35,131 bases of DNA from CAYGEY01 sp964349065 (GCA_964349065.1 CAYGEY010000009.1:1-35131); one strand, 5' to 3'. Numbered from the stretch's first letter, positions 1 through 9,295 are shown. Notes: generated from the sequence alone by a model not told the origin. Numbers and translations: made by a program.

Positions 1-58
1 TAATTTAATATTTTATACAACTATGTCAATAATTTTTCCCCTTTACCACCTCCTTAAA

Positions 59-114
59 ATATTGTATAAAAACAATATAATCCTCTTGTCAAAACCCCAT
101 TTTACAGCTACATT
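59..114 (+). promoter_or_regulatory. suf operon promoter region with inverted repeat
   Basis: A perfect -10 hexamer TATAAT lies at 76-81, with only a weak -35 upstream (TTAAAA, 54-59). It overlaps an inverted repeat with 7-base arms, ATATTGT (59-65) and ACAATAT (72-78), separated by six A/T bases. A protein bound there would cover the -10 box, so a repressor site for the operon is plausible. A second candidate promoter follows: TTGTCA at 86-91, a 17-base gap, and TACATT at 109-114. The Fe-S operon context suggests iron or Fe-S responsive control, but no known operator consensus was matched. Confidence 0.5.
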
Positions 115-136
115 TTGAGGACTTACGACTTATGCC

Positions 137-1585
137 ATGAACAAAAAATTACAAGAGCGCAACATCATCGAAGAAATATCTAAAAACGACTATAAATTCG
201 GGTCTGATTTTAAGATCCCTACTGAAACTCTCTCTGCCGGTTTAAATGAGGAGGTCATTGAATATATCTCTAAAAAACGAAATGAGCCTGCGTTTATGAC
301 TAAACTTCGCAAAGATGCTTTTGCCCACTTCCAAACTATGACAGAGCCAACCTGGCCACATCTGCATTACCCTCAAATAGATTATCAAAATATCAAATAC
401 TTCTCAGCTCCGACACAAGCCAAAAAACTCAAGAGTCTCGATGAACTAGACCCTGAAATTAAGAATGCTTTTGATGTCCTCGGCATCCCCCTCTCTGAAC
501 AAAATAAACTCGCAAACGTCGCAATCGACGCCGTTATGGACTCAGTCTCCGTGGCAACAACATTTCAGAAAAAACTCAAAAAACACGGAGTTATTTTCTG
601 CTCCATGAGTGAAGCAATAGCGAAATACCCCAATGTCATTGAAAAATATTTATGCTCAGTTGTCCCATATACCGACAATTATTTCGCCGCACTCAATACC
701 GCTGTATTCGGTGATGGATCCTTTTGTTACATCCCCAAAGGCGTGGTTTGCCCGATGGATCTCTCTACCTATTTCCGTATCAACGCTGAAGGCACCGGTC
801 AATTTGAGCGTACGCTCATCATTGCTGATGAAGGAAGCACGGTAAACTATTTAGAAGGATGTACCGCACCAAAACGAGATGAAAACCAACTCCACGCAGC
901 TGTCGTCGAGCTCTATGCCCATGCCTCTGCGACAATTAATTATTCAACCGTGCAAAACTGGTACCCTGGAGATAAAGACGGAAAAGGCGGAATTTATAAC
1001 TTCGTAACGAAGCGCGGACTCGCCGAAGATTCTGCAAAGATTGCTTGGACACAGGTGGAAACTGGATCAAGCATAACGTGGAAATATCCAAGTTGTATTT
1101 TAAAAGGGGACAACTCAATCGGGGAATTTTACTCTGTAGCACTGACTAATAATTACCAACAGGCTGATACTGGTACAAAAATGATTCATAAAGGGAAAAA
1201 CACGAAGAGCCGAATCATTTCAAAAGGAATTTCTCTTGGTAACAGTTCAAACACTTATCGTGGTTTGGTGCGAATGCTTTCTTCATGTGAAAACGGAGAA
1301 AATTATTCGCAGTGTGATTCACTTATTATTGGAAATGCATCTGCACACACCTACCCGTATTTAGAAAGCAGTTCTCCCACATCAAAAATCCACCACGAAG
1401 CAACAACATCAAAAGTAGATGAAATGCAGTTGGCATATTTCCGTTCGCGGGGCATAGGTGAATCAGAGGCTCTCTCCATGATTGTCTCTGGGTATTGTCG
1501 CGAAGTATTAGATACTCTTCCACTGGAATTCGCCGCAGAAAGCGAAAAACTTTTATCCCTCTCCCTCGAAGGAGGCACAGGTTAA
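137..1585 (+). CDS. sufB: Fe-S cluster assembly scaffold SufB
   Basis: SufB is the scaffold subunit of the SufBCD complex, on which sulfur from SufS and iron are built into a nascent cluster in the cytoplasm. The 482-residue length matches the family, and the protein is recognisable throughout. The C-terminal block (about residues 405-482) has the motifs HHEATTSK, a Q-x-x-Y-F-x-x-RGI segment, SMIVSGYCREV and the LPLEFAAE end. ATG 137 is the first usable start, because ATG 132 hits a stop after one codon. GAGGA at 117-121 is a possible but distant ribosome site. It is first in a tight operon with sufC, sufD, sufS and sufU. One oddity: where E. coli SufB has its essential Cys405 in a CGAHT motif, this protein reads NASAHT with one residue fewer. 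The Glu of the following V-D-E-M-Q segment, probably equivalent to Glu434, is kept. Confidence 0.96.
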   Translation: MNKKLQERNIIEEISKNDYKFGSDFKIPTETLSAGLNEEVIEYISKKRNEPAFMTKLRKDAFAHFQTMTEPTWPHLHYPQIDYQNIKYFSAPTQAKKLKSLDELDPEIKNAFDVLGIPLSEQNKLANVAIDAVMDSVSVATTFQKKLKKHGVIFCSMSEAIAKYPNVIEKYLCSVVPYTDNYFAALNTAVFGDGSFCYIPKGVVCPMDLSTYFRINAEGTGQFERTLIIADEGSTVNYLEGCTAPKRDENQLHAAVVELYAHASATINYSTVQNWYPGDKDGKGGIYNFVTKRGLAEDSAKIAWTQVETGSSITWKYPSCILKGDNSIGEFYSVALTNNYQQADTGTKMIHKGKNTKSRIISKGISLGNSSNTYRGLVRMLSSCENGENYSQCDSLIIGNASAHTYPYLESSSPTSKIHHEATTSKVDEMQLAYFRSRGIGESEALSMIVSGYCREVLDTLPLEFAAESEKLLSLSLEGGTG

Positions 1586-1595
1586 TATTATTGTT

Positions 1596-2336
1596 ATGTT
1601 AAAAATACACGAACTTACAGCATACGCAGATGAGAAAAAAATCCTCGATGGTTTTTCTTTGCACGTACAAAAAGGTGAAATCCATGCAATCATGGGGCAA
1701 AACGGTGCGGGTAAAAGCTCTCTTGCCTCTATCATTGCCGGTATGCCCAGTTACACGATCACCAAGGGCGAGATTTTGTATTTTGGTAAAAATCTTTTGG
1801 AGGAATTACCGGAGGTTCGCGCTAGATCTGGAATATTTCTCTCATTTCAACATCCAGTGGAAATTCCGGGAGTGCAAACATCTGAGCTTTTGAGGGCCTC
1901 ATACAATGAGAAAAGAAAATTTGAAGGGAAAGAAACCATGGACGCTTTTGATTTTTCAAACCTCCTCCAAGAAAAAGCTGATTTCTTGGGAATCAAGCCT
2001 GAACTTTTGGATAGGTCATTTAATGTTGGCTCTTCCGGAGGAGAAAAGAAGATGATTGAGATGTTGCAATTAGCATTGTTAGAGCCGAAGTTGGTGATTT
2101 TGGATGAGATTGATTCCGGACTTGATATCGATGCTCTCAAAAAAGTGGCGAGTAGTATTGATAGTCTCCGAACAACAGATCAAAGCTATATTATCATCAC
2201 GCATTTCCCGAGGATCCTTGATTTTGTAAAACCTGATTTTGTGCATGTGCTCGCAGATGGTAAAATTATAAAATCAGGAACTGCCCAATTGGCATACGAC
2301 ATTGAGAAAAATGGATATGATAATTTTGATTCATGA
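1596..2336 (+). CDS. sufC: Fe-S assembly ATPase SufC
   Basis: SufC is the ABC-type ATPase that drives conformational change in the SufB-SufD heterodimer during cluster assembly. All ATPase elements are visible in its 246 residues: Walker A GQNGAGKS (34-41), Q-loop Gln85, signature SGGE (147-150), Walker B LVILDE (166-171) followed by the D-loop SGLD, and switch His203. The signature is preceded by S-S rather than the usual F-S. It starts 10 bases after sufB, with no Shine-Dalgarno sequence close to the ATG; a GGAGG inside the sufB end, 21 bases upstream, is too far to be typical. Its stop overlaps the sufD start (ATGA, 2333-2336), implying translational coupling. Confidence 0.97.
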   Translation: MLKIHELTAYADEKKILDGFSLHVQKGEIHAIMGQNGAGKSSLASIIAGMPSYTITKGEILYFGKNLLEELPEVRARSGIFLSFQHPVEIPGVQTSELLRASYNEKRKFEGKETMDAFDFSNLLQEKADFLGIKPELLDRSFNVGSSGGEKKMIEMLQLALLEPKLVILDEIDSGLDIDALKKVASSIDSLRTTDQSYIIITHFPRILDFVKPDFVHVLADGKIIKSGTAQLAYDIEKNGYDNFDS

Positions 2337-3634
2337 AAAAGTTAGCTCCTATCTTAGAGAGTTTTTTAGAGTCAGCTGAAAAATTTCGTAGTCTTCAGAA
2401 GGATGGCTTTTTTACTGCGTACAGGTCTCATGCGAAGGTAGCATTGAAGACAAATCCATGGCCAAGTGGTAAAGATGAAATGTTTAAAAATAGTTTTGTA
2501 CCAAAGATGGCAAGTGAAATATTTCATCCGTTTTTAAATGATGAGTCTGTAGTGTCTTCATCGGTACAACTTGAAAATACCTCAATTTTTCCAAATGCTG
2601 AAATTATTAACATTCAAAATGGACAGCTCAAAAAAGAGTTATCAACCTTTAAAGCAAAATATTTATCTGAATTAGAATCAACACCAGAGGAAAATATCAT
2701 CAATAATACCTTGCATAAGAAGGGAAGTACGTCAAAGATTTTAGAAAATATAATGTATCTCTTTTTGGTTGATGGTCTTTTTATTTATATACCGGATGTT
2801 ACAAAAAAGCCTGAAAGCAGTACAATAAATATTCAACATATTATTTCATCCATAACTGATAATGTATATATTCCAACATATATTCATATATTCTGTGGAA
2901 TAGGATCGCAAGTAACTTTCTTTGAGGATTATTCTAATGTCGGAAATCATAAAATATGGAATCATATTCATATTGAAATATATCTAGATGTGGATAGTAA
3001 TTGTCATATTATCCGTAATATTAATCACACTAAGAATAGTATTGTAACAACAAGTATAGATGCATCTGTTATGCAACATGCTCAACTGATTATAACAAGT
3101 ATTCAGATTGGTGGTGGATCTATTCGTTCACGACAAAGAGTTGATCTAGCAGGTGAACATGCAGAATCAAACATAAATACAATTTCACTTTCAAAAGATA
3201 ATGCGTATATAGAAAATATATGTAAAGTTGACCATAGGTCTTCTCATACCAAATCCTCGCAAAAATTCAGAGTAGTAGCAGATGGCAACTCGGTCATTGA
3301 TACAGATCTTACCATTGATATCCCACAAGGTATCGAAAAAATTACCGCTTCAGAGCAAGTGAAAGGCTTGTTACTCAGTCCCAAAAGTCGAATATACGCA
3401 AAACCCAGACTAGCAATTTATTCCTCTGATGTATCAGTTTCCCACGGCGTCGCTATCGGAGAAATGGATCAAAAACAGAAACAATATTTATCTCAAAGAG
3501 GGTTTTCTGAAAGCACAATTAAGGCTATGCTTGCAACAGGGTTTCTTATGGAGATCTTTGATCAATCAACCTCAAGGGATTTAAAAAATTTCTACAAAGA
3601 GAAAATTACTCAGTATTTTTTACAAGCAAAATAA
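2333..3634 (+). CDS. sufD: Fe-S assembly protein SufD
   Basis: This is the second SufB/D-family subunit, partner of SufB and SufC, involved in iron acquisition during cluster assembly. The diagnostic region is the C-terminal third: VDHRSSHTKSSQKFR (about 300-315), LLLSPKSRIYAKP, then S-D-V-S-V-SHG followed by an x-Q-R-G-F segment. The histidine of SHG corresponds to the functionally important SufD His360 of E. coli, while the cysteine preceding it in the E. coli DDVKCSHG motif is Val here. The N-terminal 250 residues are divergent and could not be aligned with confidence. Its 433 residues are within the family range. Bases 2580-3240 are visibly more AT-rich than sufB, with many ATA and AAT codons. 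It overlaps sufC by 4 nt and sufS by 1 nt. Confidence 0.9.
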   Translation: MKKLAPILESFLESAEKFRSLQKDGFFTAYRSHAKVALKTNPWPSGKDEMFKNSFVPKMASEIFHPFLNDESVVSSSVQLENTSIFPNAEIINIQNGQLKKELSTFKAKYLSELESTPEENIINNTLHKKGSTSKILENIMYLFLVDGLFIYIPDVTKKPESSTINIQHIISSITDNVYIPTYIHIFCGIGSQVTFFEDYSNVGNHKIWNHIHIEIYLDVDSNCHIIRNINHTKNSIVTTSIDASVMQHAQLIITSIQIGGGSIRSRQRVDLAGEHAESNINTISLSKDNAYIENICKVDHRSSHTKSSQKFRVVADGNSVIDTDLTIDIPQGIEKITASEQVKGLLLSPKSRIYAKPRLAIYSSDVSVSHGVAIGEMDQKQKQYLSQRGFSESTIKAMLATGFLMEIFDQSTSRDLKNFYKEKITQYFLQAK

Positions 3635-4830
3635 TGAACAATATACGAAACGAATTTGGAGTGTATGATCAGAAAGACGCGCCTATCTATTTTGACAGTG
3701 CGGCAACTTCTCTCACGCCAAAAATCGTTTTGGAAAAAGTACAAGAGTATTACAACACATACCCGGCGAATATTCATCGGGGTATTTATAAACTCAGCCA
3801 GAAGGCAACAGAAGAGTTTGAATCTGTCCGCACAAAAGTACAAAAATTTCTGAATGCAAAGAGCGATCAGGAAATTGTCTTTACCAAAGGAAGCACAGAA
3901 GCTCTCAATCTTTTAGCAACGACGCTGGGAGAGTCCCTACATCCAGGTGATGAAATCATTCTCTCAGGTATGGAACATCATGCAAATATCATTCCGTGGA
4001 CCTTGCTGAAAGAAAAAAAAGGTATTATTCTCAAAATTATTCCTGTACTTGAAAATGGTACACTCGATATTGGAGCATACAAAAAACTACTAAGTCCAAA
4101 GGTAAAGATAGTCTCCATCATGCATGTGTCCAACGTTCTTGGAACTATCAATCCTATCAAAGAAATATTTCAATTGGCACATGACAATAATAGTATAACC
4201 ATTTGTGATGGCAGTCAGGCCGTCATGCATATGCCAGTCGATGTGCAGGATCTGGGTGCAGATTTCTATGTGTTTACCGGACACAAACTCTTTGGCCCGA
4301 CGGGAGTTGGAGTATTATACGGAAAATATGAATTACTGAATAATCTCCCGCCATACCAAGGTGGTGGTGATATGATTACCTCTGTATCTTTTGATCATGT
4401 CGAGTATAAAGAAGCTCCCTACAAATTCGAAGCCGGGACCCCAAATATTGCAGGTGTGATTGGTTTGGGGGCTGCAATAGATTGGATACAAAATATTGGA
4501 TGGAAAGAAATAATGAAACATGAAGAACTTCTACAAAACAAATTATTGGAGACATTGAAACATCTTCCATTTATACAAATCCTCGCACTCAACGCACCTC
4601 GTATCTCGCTTGTATCAATACTTATTCCCGGGATCCATCCCCATGATATTGGTACTGTCTTAGATAATGAAAATATCTGCGTTCGAACCGGCCATCACTG
4701 TGCTGAGCCACTCATGAAGACTCTCAACGTTCCCGCAACAACACGAATTTCACTTAGTCTATACAACACCCTGGAAGAAATCGAAAATTTGAAGTCTGCA
4801 TTAGAAAAAACATATTTATTACTGAAATAG
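3634..4830 (+). CDS. sufS: Cysteine desulfurase SufS
   Basis: This PLP-dependent enzyme removes sulfur from L-cysteine as an enzyme-bound persulfide and passes it to the SUF machinery through SufU. It is a class V aminotransferase fold protein of 398 residues. Visible elements are the E-H-H-A-N block with His115, which stacks on PLP; the PLP Schiff-base lysine Lys218 in FTGHKLFGPTG; and the active-site Cys356 in VRTGHHCAEP, which marks the group II (SufS) type. Its start overlaps the sufD stop by one base (TAATG), and sufU begins two bases after its stop, so the three are probably translated together. No accessory domains are seen. Confidence 0.97.
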   Translation: MNNIRNEFGVYDQKDAPIYFDSAATSLTPKIVLEKVQEYYNTYPANIHRGIYKLSQKATEEFESVRTKVQKFLNAKSDQEIVFTKGSTEALNLLATTLGESLHPGDEIILSGMEHHANIIPWTLLKEKKGIILKIIPVLENGTLDIGAYKKLLSPKVKIVSIMHVSNVLGTINPIKEIFQLAHDNNSITICDGSQAVMHMPVDVQDLGADFYVFTGHKLFGPTGVGVLYGKYELLNNLPPYQGGGDMITSVSFDHVEYKEAPYKFEAGTPNIAGVIGLGAAIDWIQNIGWKEIMKHEELLQNKLLETLKHLPFIQILALNAPRISLVSILIPGIHPHDIGTVLDNENICVRTGHHCAEPLMKTLNVPATTRISLSLYNTLEEIENLKSALEKTYLLLK

Positions 4831-4831
4831 T

Positions 4832-5269
4832 ATGAATCTTGAAGATATGTATAAATCGCTCATTTTAGAGCATAACAGACATCCAAAAAATTTTGGAATA
4901 TTAGAGAATTGTACACATCAAGCAGAAGGAAAAAATCCTGTTTGTGGAGATCAATATACTTTGTATGCAAAAGTAGAAAAAAATATTGTGCATGCAATAA
5001 CCTTTTCCGGAGAAGGTTGCGCCATTTCCAAAGCATCGGCATCAATAATGACCACACTTCTCACAGGGAAAAGTCTGAATGAATGCGAACAAATGAAAGA
5101 TGCGTTTACTCATATGCTAACAGACGAAAACCCCAAAAAACCTGAAGATAAAACGTCAGTATTTTTTGGTGTAAGGGAATTCCCCGGTAGAGTAAAATGT
5201 GCAACACTCGCTTGGCATGCACTTTCACATGCCCTCAAAAATGCAGGAGAGGTAATATCTACTGAGTAA
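4832..5269 (+). CDS. sufU: SufU-type zinc sulfurtransferase / IscU-like protein
   Basis: This 145-residue IscU-fold protein most likely accepts persulfide sulfur from SufS. Its zinc ligand set is intact: Cys38 and Asp40 in PVCGD, Cys63 in GEGCAIS and Cys123 in RVKCATLAW. The roughly 18-residue segment between the second and third ligand blocks, and the pairing with a group II desulfurase in a suf operon, favour SufU over a true IscU scaffold; the IscU LPPVK motif is absent. It is last in the operon, and its final 11 bases overlap the convergent peptidase gene. No terminator hairpin is visible between the two converging genes. Confidence 0.93.
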   Translation: MNLEDMYKSLILEHNRHPKNFGILENCTHQAEGKNPVCGDQYTLYAKVEKNIVHAITFSGEGCAISKASASIMTTLLTGKSLNECEQMKDAFTHMLTDENPKKPEDKTSVFFGVREFPGRVKCATLAWHALSHALKNAGEVISTE

Positions 5270-7040
5270 TCAATGTCCTTAGTTTCTCTAATGCTTTTCC
5301 TACCTGCTCATCTGCAGCAGTTGTTTTATCATCGTCTATTTCTATATCAGGCTTTAATCCCTTTCGATCTTCGAGGGTTGTACCGACATTGTTATGATTT
5401 GGCGTATACAGATATGCAATGGTCATTTTGAGCTCTGATCCGTCAGAAAGAGTAAAGAGCTGTTGCACTGCACCTTTTCCAAATGAAGTTTCCCCAACAA
5501 GTGGTACATGCGCAATTTCAGAAAGTGCCGCCGCCATAATCTCTGATGCTGATGCAGTATAACCGTCTATAAGCAAAACAAGGGGTAATTTAGAAGTATA
5601 TCCCACATTTGTAGTAAGGAAACTATCCAAAACATTTCCTTTTACTTCAGCAGTTCCTACTTTAGTATCAGGAGGTAGGAACATGGAGAGAGCAAATATT
5701 GAGCTATCAAGTAATCCACCACCATTACCTCTGAGATCAAGTATTATTCCCTTTTTCCCCTGGGCATCAAAATTTTGTAAAACTTTTAACAATTCATCCG
5801 CGGTTTTCGAATTAAACTGTACTAATCTCACATATCCAATTTTCGGATCTTCGTTGAGATCTTTCCCGATAACACTTGGTACATTGATTTGTTCTCTGAC
5901 AATTGTTAGTTGTTTTCTCGTCTCTGTATCTCGAGGTTGTATTTCAATATGCACTATAGTTCCCGGTTTTCCTCGAATATTATTAACCATTTGAGTTGGA
6001 GTGAGAGTCGAAAGCCCCTCTCCTTCAACGGTGACAATTACATCTCCGGGCACAATACCGTTTTTTTCAGCTGGTGTTCCCGGAAATACATTCATAATAA
6101 GAAGTCCGAATTTTGTAGACTCTATTTCTACACCTATACCTTGTAATTCACCCTCAAGTGAACTCATAAATGTATCTGCCTCAACCTTTGGGAAATAGTC
6201 AGTATATGGGTCTCCTGCCGCCGCCGCTAAGCCCTTGAGTGAAGAAATAGTAAATGCTTCATCTGTAATGGTATCGCCTTTTGGATGGGATCCTGTAATG
6301 AGTGACTTAATTTCATCATAGCTGGTCAGAGTATTTGAGTTTGTTGTGGTTATTGGATTACTTAAATCCATACCTGTATTTTTTTGAATAAATTCAAGGG
6401 CTTTTGTTTCATTATAGATAGGATATTTTGTCAATTTAATCATCAGTGCTCGAAATACATATTCAGCCGCATAACCGCGTGTTAGTAAAGCGTTTGGGAA
6501 AACATATTCTCCATTAAATACCAAAAGGTTTCTCTTTTGACCAACAATGTAATAATTTTTAAACCAGTCATTTTCAGTTACATCTGCAAAGGCAGACTTC
6601 ACCGCAGAAAGTGTTGATAAATCCTTCTCAAAACCGGCAACAGACTCTATGATTTTGAGAGCCTCTGCATGGGTTATGGTTGATTCCGGTTTAAACGAGC
6701 CATTAGCATATCCGTTGATTATTTTTAAATTTTTCGCACCACAGACATATTTTGCAAACCACTCATTATGTACATCTGTAAAACAGTTTTGCAGCTCTAC
6801 CTTAGTATCAACTCCATAAACTGAAAAAGTGAGTTTCAAAAATTCGGCTCGATTAATATTTTTTTCGGGCATAAACAGTCCTGCCTCTGATGAGGAGGGA
6901 TAACCCTGAAGATAACCGAGATTTTGTAGAAAAATGACAGAAGTAAACCATGGGTCCATGTCTGATACATCGGCAAAATATGCTTTTGTAGAACTGAGAG
7001 ACAAAAAAAATACAAAGAGCAAACTAAAGATTTTTTTCAT
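5259..7040 (-). CDS. Secreted S41 (C-terminal processing) peptidase with SLH and PDZ domains
   Basis: A CtpA/Prc-type serine protease that cleaves exported proteins near their C-termini, predicted to act outside the membrane. Residues 1-20 form a signal peptide (MKKIF, hydrophobic core, STKA). Three SLH-like repeats follow, roughly at 21-75, 84-135 and 149-200, with typical FADV or FTDV openings and RAEFLKL or HAEALKI helices. A PDZ domain spans about 297-370 (GELQGIGVEIE, then GTPAEKNGIVPGD). The catalytic core has a TASASE motif with Ser497 and a FGKG motif with Lys522, spaced 25 residues apart as in known members. The SLH repeats suggest anchoring to an S-layer or wall polymer. It is transcribed leftward, 75 bases after the cyclase gene. 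Confidence 0.92.
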   Translation of the reverse strand: MKKIFSLLFVFFLSLSSTKAYFADVSDMDPWFTSVIFLQNLGYLQGYPSSSEAGLFMPEKNINRAEFLKLTFSVYGVDTKVELQNCFTDVHNEWFAKYVCGAKNLKIINGYANGSFKPESTITHAEALKIIESVAGFEKDLSTLSAVKSAFADVTENDWFKNYYIVGQKRNLLVFNGEYVFPNALLTRGYAAEYVFRALMIKLTKYPIYNETKALEFIQKNTGMDLSNPITTTNSNTLTSYDEIKSLITGSHPKGDTITDEAFTISSLKGLAAAAGDPYTDYFPKVEADTFMSSLEGELQGIGVEIESTKFGLLIMNVFPGTPAEKNGIVPGDVIVTVEGEGLSTLTPTQMVNNIRGKPGTIVHIEIQPRDTETRKQLTIVREQINVPSVIGKDLNEDPKIGYVRLVQFNSKTADELLKVLQNFDAQGKKGIILDLRGNGGGLLDSSIFALSMFLPPDTKVGTAEVKGNVLDSFLTTNVGYTSKLPLVLLIDGYTASASEIMAAALSEIAHVPLVGETSFGKGAVQQLFTLSDGSELKMTIAYLYTPNHNNVGTTLEDRKGLKPDIEIDDDKTTAADEQVGKALEKLRTLITQ

Positions 7041-7115
7041 ATTCGTTAAAAGGATGTATCAAAAATAAGTGTAAATGGTTCAAAGGTATTGTAAAGAATT
7101 AACTACTGAAAATTC

Positions 7116-9257
7116 TTATTTTGTCTTCATCTCAAACACCCCATTCCAATTTTTTTCAGGAGGATGTTTCAAAAATATTTCGCATCTATTCATATATACT
7201 TTTGAAGTCTCATCATCATATTTTTTATAACAATTCTCAAACCATGCATGTGCTTTTGTAAAATCCTTATTTTTATATAGTGCTAGTGCATCATTGAAGA
7301 CCTTTACCATCTGCAAAGTATTTTCATGTACTTTCTTTTTTTCTCCAATTAACTCATATATTTGCACAGGCTGGTTTTTCCCTTTTACTTTTATTGTATC
7401 TAACTCTCTATATATGAAATCATTTCCAGCAAGGTCCATGGCATCCTCGTTTATACAAATTTTCGATGCATACTCTTTATTGGCTCCCTCAATCCTCGAT
7501 GCAAGATTCACCTTATCTCCGATCACCGTATAATCAAACCTATCTTCCGATCCGAAATTCCCAACAATGACATCTCCGATCGCGAGGCCGGTTCGAATAT
7601 CAATTTTTGCAAATTCCGGTATATGTTTCCACTTTTCTAAAATCCTTGGTAATGCCTCATGAATTTCCAGTATTGCAAGAAGAGATTTTTTCGCAAAATC
7701 GCCTTGTTCAATTGGTGCATTCCAAAAATACATCATCGCATCACCTATATATTTATCGAGTGTTCCATCATATTTTAAAATTATAGATGTCATCTCACTC
7801 AAATAATCATGTAAAAAAGCCACCAAATTTTCAGGGGAGATTGCTTCGGAAAGTGTAGTAAATCCGGCGATATCCGTGAATGCGACGGCAACCATCTTCT
7901 TTTCGCCGCCCAAGGTTAATAAATCCGGGTTTTTCAGCATTTTATGTACAACCTGCTTTGAAACATAGTGCGAAAATGCATGAATAGCCCGCTTTTTTTC
8001 TTTTTCAACGAGGAAGTTATTGTATCCCATGACAGTAATAAATGTCAGAAACACTGCAAGCGGCGCATGAACAAGATTTATGATAATGAGATATTGTGCA
8101 AACAGAAAAATAGCAAATGCAAAATAAATAGGTATGTATAGGAGTAGAAGTATAAAAGAAGGAAGCGGCCGAAGAATCGCAAAAAGACAAGTAAAGAGAA
8201 ACACAGATACACAAATTATCAATATTTCAAGCAGGGCATCAGCATTTTTAGGTGATTGGTTCGTAAGTATGGTTTCTATCGCATTTGCATGAAACTCAAC
8301 TCCGGGCATGCTGCTACCGATAGACAAGGGGGAATATACATCATCATGAAGTCCCGCATCCATTTCTCCGATGAGTATTATTTTGTTTTTCACAAGTGCC
8401 GGGTCAAATGTATTGTTATACACATCAACAAAACTAATGGTTGGAATAGTAAATGGTCCTCCAAAAAAATTGACCATCATCCTCCCTTGTATATCCTTTG
8501 GAATGTTTATCGGGCCATAGTTTTTTGCCGTATTCGTATCTTTTATTTTAACCGGTAGCACAGTTAATGAATTCGAATTTTCAATGAGATCTTTTTGTGA
8601 TAATCCTAAGTATTCACTAGATAATCGAAGGGCAAACCCTGCCCATGTGCGTGAATCACCGGTGAGGAGAGGGGCTTTTCTTGTTATATTATCTTGATCC
8701 TCGAACACCTCAATACTTGCTAATTGAGTATTTTCTTTTGGTAATATTTCCGTCGTTGGTAATAATTGTTCATTATCATACATGCCAAGTTTCGCAGCTA
8801 AAAACACGTTTGGATTAGCCTTGAGTGCATTTGCAAGGAGTGCATCTTCACGCTTAGCAAACTCCTGAGCATTTTTTTCCAAATTTGGTTCATTATATCT
8901 TTTGGTAAATTCAGTTAGATCTTTGTACAGTGCATCTGATGAAGGCTCGGAAAAGAATATATCAATACCTATGACTGAAGCTCCCGCCTTTTTTAAGTTG
9001 TCTATCACCGTAGCATAATATCCTCGTTTCCAATTCTGCCATCTGCCCAGCCCGCCATCCTCTTGTTTTGTAAGACTTTTTGCATCTATTTTAACAACTG
9101 TTACATCTCCGGTATGTCTTGTCGCTGTTGAATACAAAAAATTACTCAGTCTGAGATGGAGTCCCTCTTGATAATTGTTGGTAAGCAGGAGCGATGAAAA
9201 AATCGAGATCAGCACCGCAATCACAATATAGAGAAGTGACTTTGAAATTTTTTTCAT
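7116..9257 (-). CDS. CHASE2-domain class III adenylate cyclase
   Basis: A membrane-bound nucleotide cyclase, most likely making cAMP in response to an extracytoplasmic signal. From the ATG at 9257 the order is: an N-terminal membrane helix (about 8-28), an extracytoplasmic CHASE2 sensor (about 40-335), three membrane helices (about 343-412), and a class III cyclase domain (about 450-615). Catalytic residues are present: metal-binding Asp462 (FTDIAGFT) and Asp506 (YIGDAMM), purine-recognising Lys502 (LDKYIGD) with the D-Y-T-V-I-GD block, and transition-state Asn584 and Arg588 (NLASR). The last roughly 100 residues resemble a short TPR-like helical tail. A TTG start five codons upstream (9272) is possible, but ATG giving MKKISK before the membrane helix looks better. 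No cAMP receptor gene is in the window. Confidence 0.9.
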   Translation of the reverse strand: MKKISKSLLYIVIAVLISIFSSLLLTNNYQEGLHLRLSNFLYSTATRHTGDVTVVKIDAKSLTKQEDGGLGRWQNWKRGYYATVIDNLKKAGASVIGIDIFFSEPSSDALYKDLTEFTKRYNEPNLEKNAQEFAKREDALLANALKANPNVFLAAKLGMYDNEQLLPTTEILPKENTQLASIEVFEDQDNITRKAPLLTGDSRTWAGFALRLSSEYLGLSQKDLIENSNSLTVLPVKIKDTNTAKNYGPINIPKDIQGRMMVNFFGGPFTIPTISFVDVYNNTFDPALVKNKIILIGEMDAGLHDDVYSPLSIGSSMPGVEFHANAIETILTNQSPKNADALLEILIICVSVFLFTCLFAILRPLPSFILLLLYIPIYFAFAIFLFAQYLIIINLVHAPLAVFLTFITVMGYNNFLVEKEKKRAIHAFSHYVSKQVVHKMLKNPDLLTLGGEKKMVAVAFTDIAGFTTLSEAISPENLVAFLHDYLSEMTSIILKYDGTLDKYIGDAMMYFWNAPIEQGDFAKKSLLAILEIHEALPRILEKWKHIPEFAKIDIRTGLAIGDVIVGNFGSEDRFDYTVIGDKVNLASRIEGANKEYASKICINEDAMDLAGNDFIYRELDTIKVKGKNQPVQIYELIGEKKKVHENTLQMVKVFNDALALYKNKDFTKAHAWFENCYKKYDDETSKVYMNRCEIFLKHPPEKNWNGVFEMKTK

Positions 9258-9295
9258 AGATAATAGAATCAATATACAATACTATACAACTCCCT

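Noticed and set aside
9258..9272. TTG start of the cyclase at 9272
   Set aside because: The ATG 15 bases downstream gives the typical Met-Lys-Lys before the first membrane helix, and neither start has a good ribosome-binding site.
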